A stretch of DNA of 64,000 nt from Lactarius indigo (taxonomy: Eukaryota > Basidiomycota > Agaricomycetes > Russulales > Russulaceae). How positions within the stretch are numbered: the stretch's first letter is position 1; every line of letters starts with the position of its first letter. The stretch spans positions 434,001-498,000 of the forward strand of contig JAFKAC010000019.1 of the NCBI GenBank assembly GCA_025766275.1. The letters run 5' to 3'. Shown piece after piece: positions 13,101 through 24,046 of this stretch. Made by a program: the position numbers and the translations under genes. The notes beneath the pieces are model-generated. The model worked only from the letters and a program-made list of their open reading frames with translations. It was not told where the DNA came from and did not search any database.

Positions 13101-13808
13101 ACGGGTGCAGAGACAAGCAAGCTCGCCCTTGTTAGCGGCGCTTCGTTAATCAGCGCGGGGGGGTTATGGGCGTCGTTCGCTTGCCTCTGTTGGATAGAAG
13201 CACGACTATTTTTTTCCGCCGTCACTATCATCGTCATCACAATCACGTACTGTATATCTTGAAGGTGGGGTTATCCCCCGGTGGTGGTGCACGTGGAACA
13301 CTCGTGAACGAGGAGGTCGTTCAATTAATTATCGTGACCTTGGTTGGGGAGTGTTCGGGTCATTCGCAGATCTCTCGTCGCAGATAAGAGGGTCTAGACG
13401 ATAGTTCCCGGGTTATGTCATCATGTTTTTTTTGACAAACATAGCTTCTGACTCCATGGTCATCGGTCGTGGTTCAACTTTCCGAGTTCTGGGGATGGAT
13501 TCAGCCACCGACACCAAATGACATGTTTTCACCAAAAAAAGATCCCCTTGTTCTCTATAATTCCAGAACAAACATAAGAAGACATTATAACAAACACCGA
13601 ACCCTGCACCGAAGTTGAAGTGAAAACACAACAATTATGAAGTGATAAGTAATACATCCACGGGGTCATCGCTAACATGATCGCAATGTCGTCGTCGCGG
13701 CATAAATACGGATACCATATACCCGGCGTAGCACACACACGTGCTTTGATAGAAGTTTTTAACTTATGCGGAGTTTGGTCTTGTTGTGGCGTGTTTCAAC
13801 GTTTGACT
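10123..13808. other. Convergent intergenic region between the two membrane-protein genes
   Basis: About 3.7 kb with no supported gene. It contains a MITE-like element (11732-12013), a run of ATGC repeats near 11571-11597, a CA microsatellite at about 12360-12381, and scattered poly-T and poly-A tracts. Open frames such as 11029-11514 have no recognisable domain. TACTGTA-type 7-mers are at 12990 and 13248. Confidence 0.5.
11732..12013. mobile_element. MITE-like element with 13-bp terminal inverted repeats
   Basis: The segment begins TGTCAGAAAATTC and ends with its exact reverse complement, giving perfect 13-bp terminal inverted repeats around a 282-bp, strongly AT-rich, non-coding body. The flanks are GC-rich. 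Inside, a short unit containing CTTATGATATC followed by TTGTAAGGGT is repeated in tandem at about 11771-11820. No target duplication is clear; the flanks share only cytosines. This fits a non-autonomous DNA transposon. The superfamily is undetermined because no transposase or clear duplication is present. Confidence 0.7.
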
Positions 13809-15166
13809 TTAGACTCCAACGTGTGCCTCGCTTTGAGGGAGGGATTCCTTCACCATGGACCCGGCAACAGAGCGGTTCTCCTCAGGGATGGGCTCACCCA
13901 TACCCTGCATGGAGATATGCGTTGCCTCAGTCGCCAGGTTGCCCATGCGGAGGACGATCAATGTGAACTAGGGGGATGTGTTTCAGAATGACGCAAGACG
14001 TCGAACGATAACGGCACAACTCACGGCAATGCCAATGATGGGGGAAGCCTGGTCGTCGTCGTCGTCATTCATCCGGTTACCATCGAAAACCAAGTCGGGA
14101 GATTATTGCGAGCAACTCACCATGTCGAGGAAGACGTTGAAGGCGTTCGATTGCCTCGTGTACGTCGAGATGAGGCAGATGAGGGTGACAAAGTAGAGCG
14201 CGGCGGACTCGACCAAGATCGCAGCTTCTTTCGAAAGACCGAACGACTTGCGCGAGTCACGAACCGGGTTCTGGCGTACCCAGACGCGGTAGGCGATCAG
14301 CACTGTACCCCCAAGGCAAACGAGGTCAATACGGCACGCGCGCGAATAGGGTGCAGAAGAAAAGACGAACGCGAGCAGAGTCCGTTTACAGCGACAGTCG
14401 AGCTGAAGAATGATTTGGTGATCTTCTCCTGCCTCTGGATGAAGACCGAGTCGCCCTTGGCGATCCCGGAGAGGCCCTGGACGGCCGCGACACCAGTTCC
14501 TGTACACGTTAATCAGCTAGACCGTCCAGCGGCACCGTGTAGCAAGGTACCACGAACCAATATCAGCAAGGAAAATCAGGAACGGCAGCGCAATCACAAC
14601 TAGGCTGCGATCCCAGATGAGCCAGCAGCGGTACAGCTGGTTATCCCCCCCCCACGAGGTCAGTAAACGCCACGAACGAGAGCACGCAGAACTGTGAAAC
14701 CCACAATGAAGGCGTCGAAGAGAATCGTGATGACCAAGTATAAGGCGGTCTTGATCAAGCTGAGAGCCGAGGCGACGTTGGCGAAGTAGAGGTCACCACC
14801 TATGGGGAGCTGGCTGTCCTTGAAGGCGTAAACGATTCGAACTGCATCCGTGATGACGTGCTGTCAACAAAAAAAAGCCAAAAGACGACTCAGTCAACAA
14901 AGACGCCCGAGAATGAGCTGGCAACAGTACCCATGTGATGAGGACGCTAAAAACGCCCACGAGCCCTAGTAGCAGCATCGCGCCGGAAATGGACTTGCGC
15001 TTATTGAGGAGCACTTTGACAGAGGACCCAAAGAGTGCAAAGTAGATGCCTGCAAACGCCGCTCTCTGAGCCACTTTGCCTCACGGCCTCACAATGGACA
15101 CGTACCATAGCAGAACGACTCTATGGCGAGCGCGACGATTTCAGAGAGTGAGAAGGAGATGGCCAT
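13809..15166 (-). CDS. Seven-transmembrane protein of unknown function, copy 2
   Basis: Paralogue of the gene at 8491-10122, in the opposite orientation. Exons on the minus strand: 15166-15106, 15049-14931, 14860-14705, 14636-14558, 14499-14371, 14302-14121, 14048-14025 and 13967-13809, together 909 nt or 302 residues. Exon 3 (156 nt) and exon 4 (79 nt) have the same lengths as in copy 1. Matching segments include MAISFSLSEIVALAIES at the start, VFSVLITW, SLIKTALYLV, LPFLIFLADIGTG, SNAFNVFLDM and SPIIGIA. Compared with copy 1, two introns are absent: the one in the sixth helix region, and the one that splits the SPII/GI segment into two micro-exons. The polar C-tail is shorter. The function is unknown; the pair arose by an inverted duplication or a later rearrangement. 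Confidence 0.86.
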
Positions 15167-18020
15167 TTCGTGCGTCTGTAGAGCTTTTGGCGTTTAGGTT
15201 CTGCCGCTGCTGCTGCTGCTGCTGTAGCTGGGATGGATGGGACGACGACGGAAATTCAGACTGGCCCGAACCGACATTACTTATAGGGAACGCGTTGTTG
15301 TAGATCTGGAGAGTGGATAAGGCACGCTGTCGTTCAATTGCGTATACTGTAGTATGACACTTGTGAGGGCAACTGGCGCCGGTTCCTTCAAATTTGACCG
15401 GTGACCTAGATCTGACAGGGTCCAAGTTAAGGGCAAGCGTCCACCGCCCATAGAGTAGGTGTCATTTCCGGGGGAGCGTCTGGTTGCCACATACGGTAAG
15501 CCCTTGTTCTATGAACGTACGAATCGCTCGGCTGAAACCCCGACCAGTTTCTGGAAATATTGGCTGTAATCTTTGGCTCACCCACACCGATGGCGCCACC
15601 CACGCCAAAAAAAAAAAAAAATTATAATAATATCGAGTGGCCGACGTAAAGTGATGATGAGAATCATTCGACGGACATTTAGCCAATTTCTCAAGAGGGA
15701 AGGGGTCCCGCACTGTACGGGTTGCGATGACACTCTCGTTCGCAAGAACCGATGAAGTTTACAACGTGCTCGAGGCCGAAGTGGATTCCCAGCACCGTGT
15801 ATCCGAGTTGCCCCCTTCTGTTTCTGTCAATCTCCAAGCCTTCTCACACTCTTTGGGATCAGGTAACAGCCTTACGTACAGGAATACAGTATACGGGATA
15901 TATTTTTTTCCCATGGTTCCGGAAGTAGCTACTAGGTACACAGCCAGGGGTCAGGCGTCCAAAGTCCAGGTGGCGTAATCTGGTCGCCATTCTCAGGCTA
16001 GTGCATTCCATTTATTCTTGTTTGATATTGCCCATAAAAGTGTCGTCCTTTGAACTTATCGGGAGTGCATTTGGTGGCAAATAGGCGCGAAGGTGGCATG
16101 AACAGATATCATGCAAAGCATTCCGCTGTGGCCGCAATGTCAACCCAGGAATGTCGGTGCGAGGTGTTCCAGCCCAATATCGCGTGGGTATCAGTGATTG
16201 CCGCTGGCCCCAAAAGCTGAAAGGGAGATAAAACCATGGACCATTGAACAAGTGACACGACAGGGAGGGGGACGTTTTAATTTGTTGGCGAACGTTTCTG
16301 ATCTGATATTCTATACAGTAGTTGTGAGGACGGTAAACGGAATGATTGGTTATGCATCAAGACGTTCCTAGGGCAGCCTGGTCTCGCCTGTACCTATCAA
16401 GGATGATCAGAGGACATTCAATACCATGGAGGCATGACGCTAACGGCACCTCCTCGTAAAGAGCCGTAGCACCGAGGGGGAAAGAGAAATCCGTGGTCGA
16501 CTCGAGAACTCACGGCGATAGGGAAAGATAGCTCGATTGCAATCACTCTGGGAAATACGTCCTAGGACTTCACGTATCTGTCTGGCCTCGCGGACATATT
16601 TGTGGGTGGGTGGCGGCACAGTCTTGATCTGGCGAGAATCACACGGTGACGTGTTGCTGTCAGATTTGCAGTTCAATGAAGAACAAGGACACAGCTTGCG
16701 GGGATCGACCATCAGCGCCTCCTCCTTCATTGCGCTGTGGGGGATTCCAGGAACTAACTGGGGGCATTCGGGGCCGCAGCAAGTAAGTCGCTTCAAAACG
16801 CAAAATGCGAATGCGAGAAGCTCCCCCCGAGGGTGAACGATAAGTTTTTTGCGGCCAGGGTTCAACGCATTAACGCGTTGACGTGGTAAGCTATGGCGGC
16901 GTGGGAGATCCTCTGCTTACGTTTTTGCCGAAATTCCGACCGCCGGCCTGGGTCAGGTGTAACTTTACTTATCATGATCATAGAATGTTGGATGCGACAT
17001 GCGACGCCGCCGACAGCCCCCCCAAGCGAAACTTTATTGAATGCAAGATGCCAAATGAAGCGCGGTTGGCGTGCTGAGTTCCCTTTGCAGAAGCTTAATC
17101 CCGAGCCAACGGTAGGATCAAATTCGAATTCGAGTTCTCTCAGCTTCGAAAGACTGCTCGATCTATTTAGCCAAAGGGACGTCCGACTGTCAAGGGATCT
17201 TAGTTGCGGATGTCCCCCAACGACGTCTGGCTCCGACGAGTGGGGTGAGAGGACCCACGCGTCCCACTACAAGCACTATACAGTAATCCTGTCTGACCGA
17301 ACTCCTTACCGGGCTGTGGTCTCTGGCACACGGGCTGAGCTCTCCGTTATTCGTAGCACCTATCCGTCAGTGGGTGGCGAAGTGGCGTGCCATCGTGTTC
17401 GGCTCCGAAGTCACCCTTCCCGGGGTTACAGCCCAGGAGGACGTCGTGGGTGGGAGCACCGGTACTGTACTGGGGGAATGGGTTCTGGGGATCGCACTGC
17501 GCTTTTGGGTGCCACGTTCATCTCTTTTCGATCGTGTGCTCCGCACCCACGTTGCACCGGAGGCAACGAATTTGTTGCGCAGGTGATTCAGAATCCGATC
17601 CAATAGGAGCCCGAAATCATTCGCTCGTTCTGACGGTGTGTGTGCTCAGGGACGATGATGGACAGAGTTTCTCCAGTTGTTCGTCAGGCTGATGAGCGCT
17701 ATTACATACTTTCCTTCTGCCTCACTTCACTGTAGGCCATAGCTACCGATCGCCAGGGCCGTTTGGTTTAGAAGGAACAACGAGGCCCTTACTAAGCAGG
17801 CTACGCTAGGCACGATGGTGTTCTTCTGTACTCAATCAGGGATGAGTGGTCGTAAGAATTTAGGGCACATTGAGGGACGGTGAGTGAGAACTTTTTGTGG
17901 TCACAGAGACTAGTTGTGGGCCTCATTCCCGCAGTATGTCCGCGTGGGAGACGAAGTGCAACGTAACTTACATGAAGGATATTCTTTTTGGCCTGATGAG
18001 TACCTGGGACTTCCTCACTC
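15167..18020. other. Intergenic region between membrane protein copy 2 and the flavin monooxygenase
   Basis: No supported gene. A 237-codon plus-strand frame at 16893-17606 and a 141-codon minus-strand frame at 16440-16865 are the longest. Neither shows a domain, membrane segment or splice pattern that I recognise, and each overlaps other frames, so I treat them as chance. TACTGTA-type 7-mers are frequent here (15345, 15885, 16314, 17279, 17463). A GCA/CAG trinucleotide run lies at about 15203-15227. Confidence 0.45.
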
Positions 18021-20538
18021 TTACAGCGTCTCCAAACTGTACCTCTTTTCATCAAACAAGCCTTCTTCGATTGCTTTGATTTCTGTGAAACACATCAACT
18101 TCATTAGCAAAGCAATACGACTCGCGTGGGGAAACGGGAGAACATACGCAATGCGAGATGCTTCGAGTGGAACCTGCACAAGGCGAAGTTGCCTGCTTCG
18201 AATTCAGTCCTTGTTCCTTCGTAACGGAAAAGGCAACAGAAAAGACGATACAGTACCAACCATGTACCACGCTCGTGGGATTCCCAGGTCGCGCCATACG
18301 CCGCGAATTTCACCCTCAGGGTCCAGTCCCCATATTGGTTTTAGGCGTGCTCCAGCTTCGGGTCCGAGAATGCTACGTACTGGATCCCGTGCGTCACCAT
18401 ATCTGAGCGTTGTTTGTTAGTCGGGATTAGGCGTCGTTGTGAGAACGAAACTTGGGTACCCAGTAGCGAAAACCACCGTATCTGCATCGAGCGTGCTCCC
18501 ATCCGTAAACTCTAGTCCGTTCTTTGTGAAGCGGGATATCTGACTGTCGTTCTTGAGCTTAATCTTTCCGTCTATGATCAACTGGCTCGCGCCGACGTCT
18601 GTGTTTCGTATTACGGGTTCTGTGATAAAGAAGGTGTTTCGTGACGGGTCGCACCGAAGTAGTACCCGCTGGCTTTTGTCCACGCGAGTAAAATGAATCC
18701 TGTGCCATCTATACCGGTGTTGAGGCGGAAACCGACTTTGCGGAGTCCGTCCAATGTCTCTCTGAAACACGTCCTTAGAGCAATTCTCCAGATCCGTTGA
18801 TGGACGAACCTATCTTTCTCAGCGATGTCCACAACAATGCGTTGATGAAGAGGCTTCTGAAGGTAATTTGGAAACGATGCGTTAATACGATCGGCGACAT
18901 CTGGTGGTGGTCCGCCTTCGAAGTACAGACCTATTCCCGCAGAATTTTAATGGTCATGTGTCTCTCATAGAACTTTTTGAACGAACCTCCGAAGACGGCT
19001 GTGACACCGTGCTTGACGGACATGATGTAGGTAGAGCTACGTTGGAACATCGTCACATCTGAAGAAGCCCTTATCACCGGGACAGGAGATAGAAGTCGGA
19101 GTAAAGGACTTACCAGCACCATGGTCGTGGAGGTCCTTGGCTATATCGTGACCTTTTGTTTTCGTTGAGAATGAAAGCATGTCCACCCCAGGCCGATAGG
19201 GGCTTACCGGATGTAGCGGCGCCTACTACGACGACCTTCTTCCCTTCGTAATCCTTTCCCTTTGTGTAGCGTCCAGCATGTAAAATCGTTCCTTTGAAAT
19301 CCTCCTGTATGGTTGGTTGGTGTGAGACAACACCGATAGTCTTAGCCACGAACACATACCGCGCCGGGAAACTGCGGCACATTATGCACGCCGCCGCCAA
19401 GGCCCACGGCGAACACGAGATGGTTTACGACAAGAGTCCGTGGTTCCGAGTTTTCGCGCTCGATCTCTACCGTCCACTTCTTCGTCTTGGGGTCCTGCGA
19501 AGCATGCGTGACTTTGGAGGACGTCCACACATCCAATTCCAAGCTGTGAGCATAACTCTCGAGCCAATCCGCGACCTACACACGTGGTGTCAGCGTGTAC
19601 GGGCGGGAAGCAGCGGCGTTTACTTTTGGGGCCGGCGCAAAGACTGGCCAGGTTGGTGGGAAACTGCGTGGTGCACCGAGTTCAGCCATCATTGACGGAG
19701 CGGGACGGAACTAAAGTGACGGGCTGGTGCTCACGGTAAGTATGGCATGTGGTCGTACCCTGACGCACCAATCAAAAAAAGAAGATCGGTAAAGAAACTT
19801 ATCGGACGTACACACGGTGTCATGCAGACAAAGCGCCTCGTATCGCTTTCGCCAGAGGTGGCCGATACGGGCCTCGCGCTCGATAACCAGCGTCTTCAGG
19901 CCGAGGTACTTGAGTCGCGCAGCGAGCTCGAGTCCAGACTGCCCTCCGCCGACGATCAGAACGACGGGTTGCTGATCTGGCCCCTCGCATTCGCGCTCCC
20001 GCCTACGTTGTTCCGGCCACGTTCCGTGCTTTGACTCTTGTTCCCGAAATGGGCCGGCAAGCTCCGGGCAGCCGCGGAGTCCCTCGAGAGTCGTGAAGAT
20101 TGTGTGCGCTTTCCATTCGCCACTTGGAGTTGGAACCAGACGCAGGATGCCAGATCCGGTGCCGACTGCTGTGGAAAACGTGAAGAATGCTTGAATCCAC
20201 AATACGTCCGGATAGGGCGTCTGCACGGCCGCGCTGCCCGCGTCGAGCTGTAGTGCCGAGAGCTTGGAAATCGCGAGCCGATCTTTGAGGAATTTTTGAA
20301 TGGGTTCGTTGCCATAGAAGGTACGAAAGTCCCAAGTGAGTGCGAGTATATCGCGCCAGAAAGCGTCATCTACTAGTTGACTGAGGATGCCGCCCACGTC
20401 GCCAATCTGAACGTGGTTAGAAAAGGCGCCGAACCACGCCTGCGCCACAGCAGCAGCATCCACATCCTTAGGCGCCGACACTCCGAGCCTTTCTAAAGTT
20501 GGTAAGGACGCGTTGTTAATATCAACTGGAGAGCTCAT
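18021..20538 (-). CDS. FAD-dependent flavin-containing monooxygenase, complete, 13 exons
   Basis: A flavoprotein monooxygenase using FAD and NAD(P)H to oxygenate an unknown substrate. Minus-strand exons: 20538-19812, 19759-19735, 19663-19624, 19575-19360, 19304-19208, 19152-19114, 19058-18987, 18930-18810, 18761-18655, 18598-18460, 18402-18257, 18192-18148 and 18082-18021, total 1836 nt or 611 residues, all with GT-AG introns. Residues 30-150 look like an NTF2/SnoaL-like fold (AWFGAFSNH, LTWDFRTFYG). The FAD Rossmann motif GGGQSG is at 197-202. An FMO-type FKGTILHAGRY motif lies near 339-349, and the second nucleotide-binding loop VVVVGAATSG near 359. The FATG motif is near 525-528. An upstream in-frame ATG at 20613 would add 25 residues; I chose 20538 because the remaining sequence starts as family members do. 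Gene 21273-21901 diverges from it across 734 bp. Confidence 0.93.
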
Positions 20539-21272
20539 GGATGGTTGATGGAAAGATGGGTGGTCGGCGTGAGCACGATTGGCATCGATGAACAGCCATG
20601 GCTGTCTTGCCATTTATGCAATTGGAAGCAACGTAGGCGGTCCGGTGGGTCAAATCATGTGGTCAATCAAGAGTGGCGCAGGGACCATTCTGATTCCGAA
20701 CAATCAGCCAAGATAGCCTGGGACGAGTCTTCTGCTCGGCCATGGGAGCACCACCTCTCTGCTTATTAATAAGCTATTTTCACGGGAGTCGTGTCTTTCG
20801 TCTTGATTTCTTGTTTGCAAGTTATGTGTTATTTTGCTTCAGAAAAGGCGATTCTGCACTAGATGGCTAGATAAATCGCCTTCCTGTTCGATTCTATAGA
20901 ATGAGGAGCTTATCGCAAAATCGGGGCGCTTCGACTTCGAAAGAAAGATCGCCTGCATCACGTGATCCATCAGTTGTACTGCCACGTGATTGAGCCTTGT
21001 CCTTTGTCTTCAGCCTCGTGTAGCTCGTGCGGTGTGAGGTGAGGTCCATTGGTGTCGGATCAAAGAGGTAGAATCGGAGGTGGCTTGGGGTGGTGGTTTG
21101 TGGTGCCCTTTGTCTGCCTTGGGCGCAGTCAACAAAGCGATTGTGTGGCAAGCTACCGAAGCTGCGCTGTGGACGAACGAGGACTGGGGCTTTGTGACTT
21201 GGAAAGTAACATAAAAGCTCGTACATCCTGGACAGTCGAGCTTCATTTACAAATTTCACGCGATCGGAACCT
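20539..21272. other. Divergent intergenic region, putative shared promoter
   Basis: A 734-bp region between the start of the flavin monooxygenase (minus strand) and the small gene at 21273 (plus strand). The two genes may share control elements. CACGTG E-box-like palindromes occur at about 20959 and 20983. No open frame here is convincing. Confidence 0.4.
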
Positions 21273-21901
21273 GTGATAATAATGCCCCGGTCCACGACTC
21301 TACCATTGATCGGTGCCGTCTTCAGACGGAAACGCGACCCTGCACAAGCAAACGGGTTAACTTCTGTCAGCTCCAACGAATCCACCGAAGCGCATACCCT
21401 TCCGTATTTCCTCGAAGGCCCTCTGATAACCCCAGGCGGCACGCCTGGTTGGGCGACCCAGCCATGGCATTATGTCTTCAACGTAAGTGTCTTTTGAGTA
21501 ACTTCGGATGACTGACTAACTCTGTCGTAAAGGACGGCGATATAGCATGGGCTCTAGGCGGAAACGGGCGCTGGCGCCTCGTCACGGTGGTAGGGGACGG
21601 CTTCATTGAAGAAATCGAGGTGAGAACAAGCACAAGAGTCACCAGATTGTCGGATTCACTCATCGAGTATCAGAACCGGAAGCAGATCGCGTATAACGTG
21701 ACATGGGCGTGCGGAGGAGTGACGATGAGAGGAACTTTCGCACCAGGGTGTGGCGACATCAAGCCAAACACGCTCGCCATCCGAAGACTCCTTTTTGACG
21801 AAGGGGCACGCCGTGTGGAGAGAAGAGATTGGCAGCAAGTGCTAGACGACAACGTTAAACTGGAATCTACGGAGAGCACGGAATCCGAGAGCGGCGAGTA
21901 G
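21273..21901 (+). CDS. Small protein of unknown function, two exons
   Basis: Exons 21273-21482 and 21533-21901 join in frame across a 50-bp GT-AG intron that carries a CTAAC-type branch site (about 21516-21520), giving 192 residues. I do not recognise the family. The product is soluble, without signal peptide or membrane helix. The central part (EGPLITPGGTPGW, HYVFN/DGDIAWALGGNGRW, IEVRTSTRVTRLS, RGTFAPG, DIKPNTLAIRRLLFDEGARR, RRDWQQVLDDNVKL) has the look of one compact beta-rich domain. The C-terminus is acidic and Ser/Glu-rich. Coding potential is supported by the clean splice that joins two long frames. A second ATG at 21282 is an equally possible start. Confidence 0.7.
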
Positions 21902-24046
21902 GCCTAGGAATGTTCGGTCCGAGTACTTCTGTCCTGTCTGCTGGTGGTTTAACATGTATACCTATCTTGGTTCGACGAGGTGTGAAGGTTACCTGCCAGG
22001 ATGCGTTTGCGCTCTTCTAGCACGATGCAGGGAGTCAAGGTCGTAGGAACAGTGCCCCGATCAAAGGTATAGACCGAGAGACAGAAAGACACCTTACCAC
22101 TTGACCACGAAGTGGCTCGCCGCCGGCGCGACTACGTAAAACGTACGTTATGAAAGCGAAATGTGATCTGCCTGGGGCCGTGGGGTCACTTCAGAACTCA
22201 GTTTCTCGAAATCGCTCCTCGGGGGCTGAGGCAGGGAAGCACGAAAAATGTTGGACAGATTGGGGCCACGTACGTGGATTCGAGATAGTCCGGTTCCCGA
22301 CCGACTGGATTCTCACAGCTTCAGCTTCTAGTGCCATACTGTATGAGGGCGCGCCGAATGCGAGAGGAGAATACAAAGGGTTCCGCTGGCTTCTCTCAAC
22401 AATCCAGGCGCGGTAAGCAGCCCGCGCCGGGCGCGGATAGAGTCAGTTGCATTTAGAGCGAAACGTTATTCGAAGAGCACCGGAAGCCTGGCGTCGATCT
22501 ACATGGATAACATGTGAACGATCAACAAATAAATCAGCGCTACCCACCCTGCACGAGCCCACGCACCATTGGCTTGACGTAAGTATCATTAACACGATGT
22601 GTTCGATAACAAGCATGCAGCGTAGTTCCAAGGAAGTACGAAAAAGCTCCGACTTGGCGCTTCTAGAGCGATAGAATCACACAGATATACAAGCAGGACG
22701 GCAGAGCAAGATGGGAAAAGAGGTAAACATGCCCCGCACACGGGGTCACAGGGAATGGAAGCACGTCCAGTCGATTGGACCGAACGGACGACGCATGACC
22801 AAGACGAGTACAAACAGAGAACATGACCAGTCGACGAATGTATGAGCCGGGTTAATGACACTAGTTGAGCATGGAAGACAGTGCGAGGAACGTGTTCGCG
22901 CCACATTTTAAAAGATGTCAAGTTGAGAAGGCCCTTAAGGACCGACAAGAGGCGCTTTGGTGAAACGCGACTTGAAGGGAGGAAGAGAACTATGTCCAAA
23001 ATTACATTCAATTTAAACGAGCGCCGGGTGTGCGGACCGAAGCGAAACTCTGGTTCGGAGACTCTCGTACCCGAAGCCGAGCGTCTCTCCCGCTGTTGGG
23101 CGGGAAGCCTGAGGAGTGAGCCCCGTCATGAGAGTCCGGCTGCCAATGGCAGACGCCCGCTCAATGTTTTGAATTCCCATTAGGTCACGCACTACAGCAT
23201 ATCACGTGACTGGCACATTCGTTATTTTCCCTCAGCTGCTCTCCTACTTCAAGCTTCAAGGCCTGAGATTTGGTTAGGATCCTTTGTCAGAAGTGGAACG
23301 TTCAATTTGAAGTCTGTCTGGACAATTACGGGACAATACTGCGCCTCCGGATGCGTCCACTCGCATTCTCGAAGGATTGCCCAAGGAATTGCCCAGCGAA
23401 GAGGTAACAGGAAGGATCTCCCCGAATTGCTCATGATAGTCCTTCGGGGTTGATATCAAGACGTATACTTCCATTTATTGCGCATGCCTGGGTATAGATG
23501 AGCTCTAACCCACCACGCTCTGAGCTGTTCAATCCTCTATGTCATTACTGCCACCGTTGCGCCAAGACGGTCCCTCCGTTCTTCTCGGAACTCAAGAACC
23601 CCCCTTTACGTTGTTGAGTTGATATTGCAGCAATGCGATCTCCTGCGCGTGCATGTCGCGCGGCACGGCACTACGTGCATTAGCCCACGTTCCGTAAGCC
23701 TTAAGGCTTGAACGCTGGAAGACTTGCTCGTATAGTTCTGGGAGAGTAGAAGTCAAGCCTGAGCGGAAGAAGAGGAAAGATGCGTAATGGTCTTTGGACT
23801 GTGGACAATTGTCGGAGAATGTCTGGGAAGCGAGAATCAATAATCAGGACCATCTGAGAGTCGCTAAGCTACGATCTTGCGGATCGTGTGGTACAGTGCT
23901 GGTAAAAAAATGACATTGACTCGATTTTTGAGTGGCGCGGAGAGTTTGTGCCCAGAAATAATGGTACATACATGTAGGCCCCTTCTAACTACTAGAAACG
24001 CACACGACAGAACGATGAGGTCCATCAAAAGCATGGTAGAATCTCT
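21902..24046. other. Intergenic region downstream of the small gene
   Basis: No supported gene in about 2.1 kb. An 82-codon minus-strand frame at 23592-23840 has a protein-like composition (segment SKDHYASFLFFRSGLTSTLPELYEQ) but I cannot attach exons or a family to it. It may be a gene fragment. Other frames are short. Confidence 0.4.

Noticed and set aside
16893..17606. 237-codon plus-strand frame
   Set aside because: No recognisable domain, composition unlike the neighbouring genes, overlapped by other equally long frames; likely chance.
20538..20613. Upstream ATG at 20613 as start of the flavin monooxygenase
   Set aside because: The extra 25 residues (MARQPWLFIDANRAHADHPS...) do not look like the family start. 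It cannot be excluded without transcript data.
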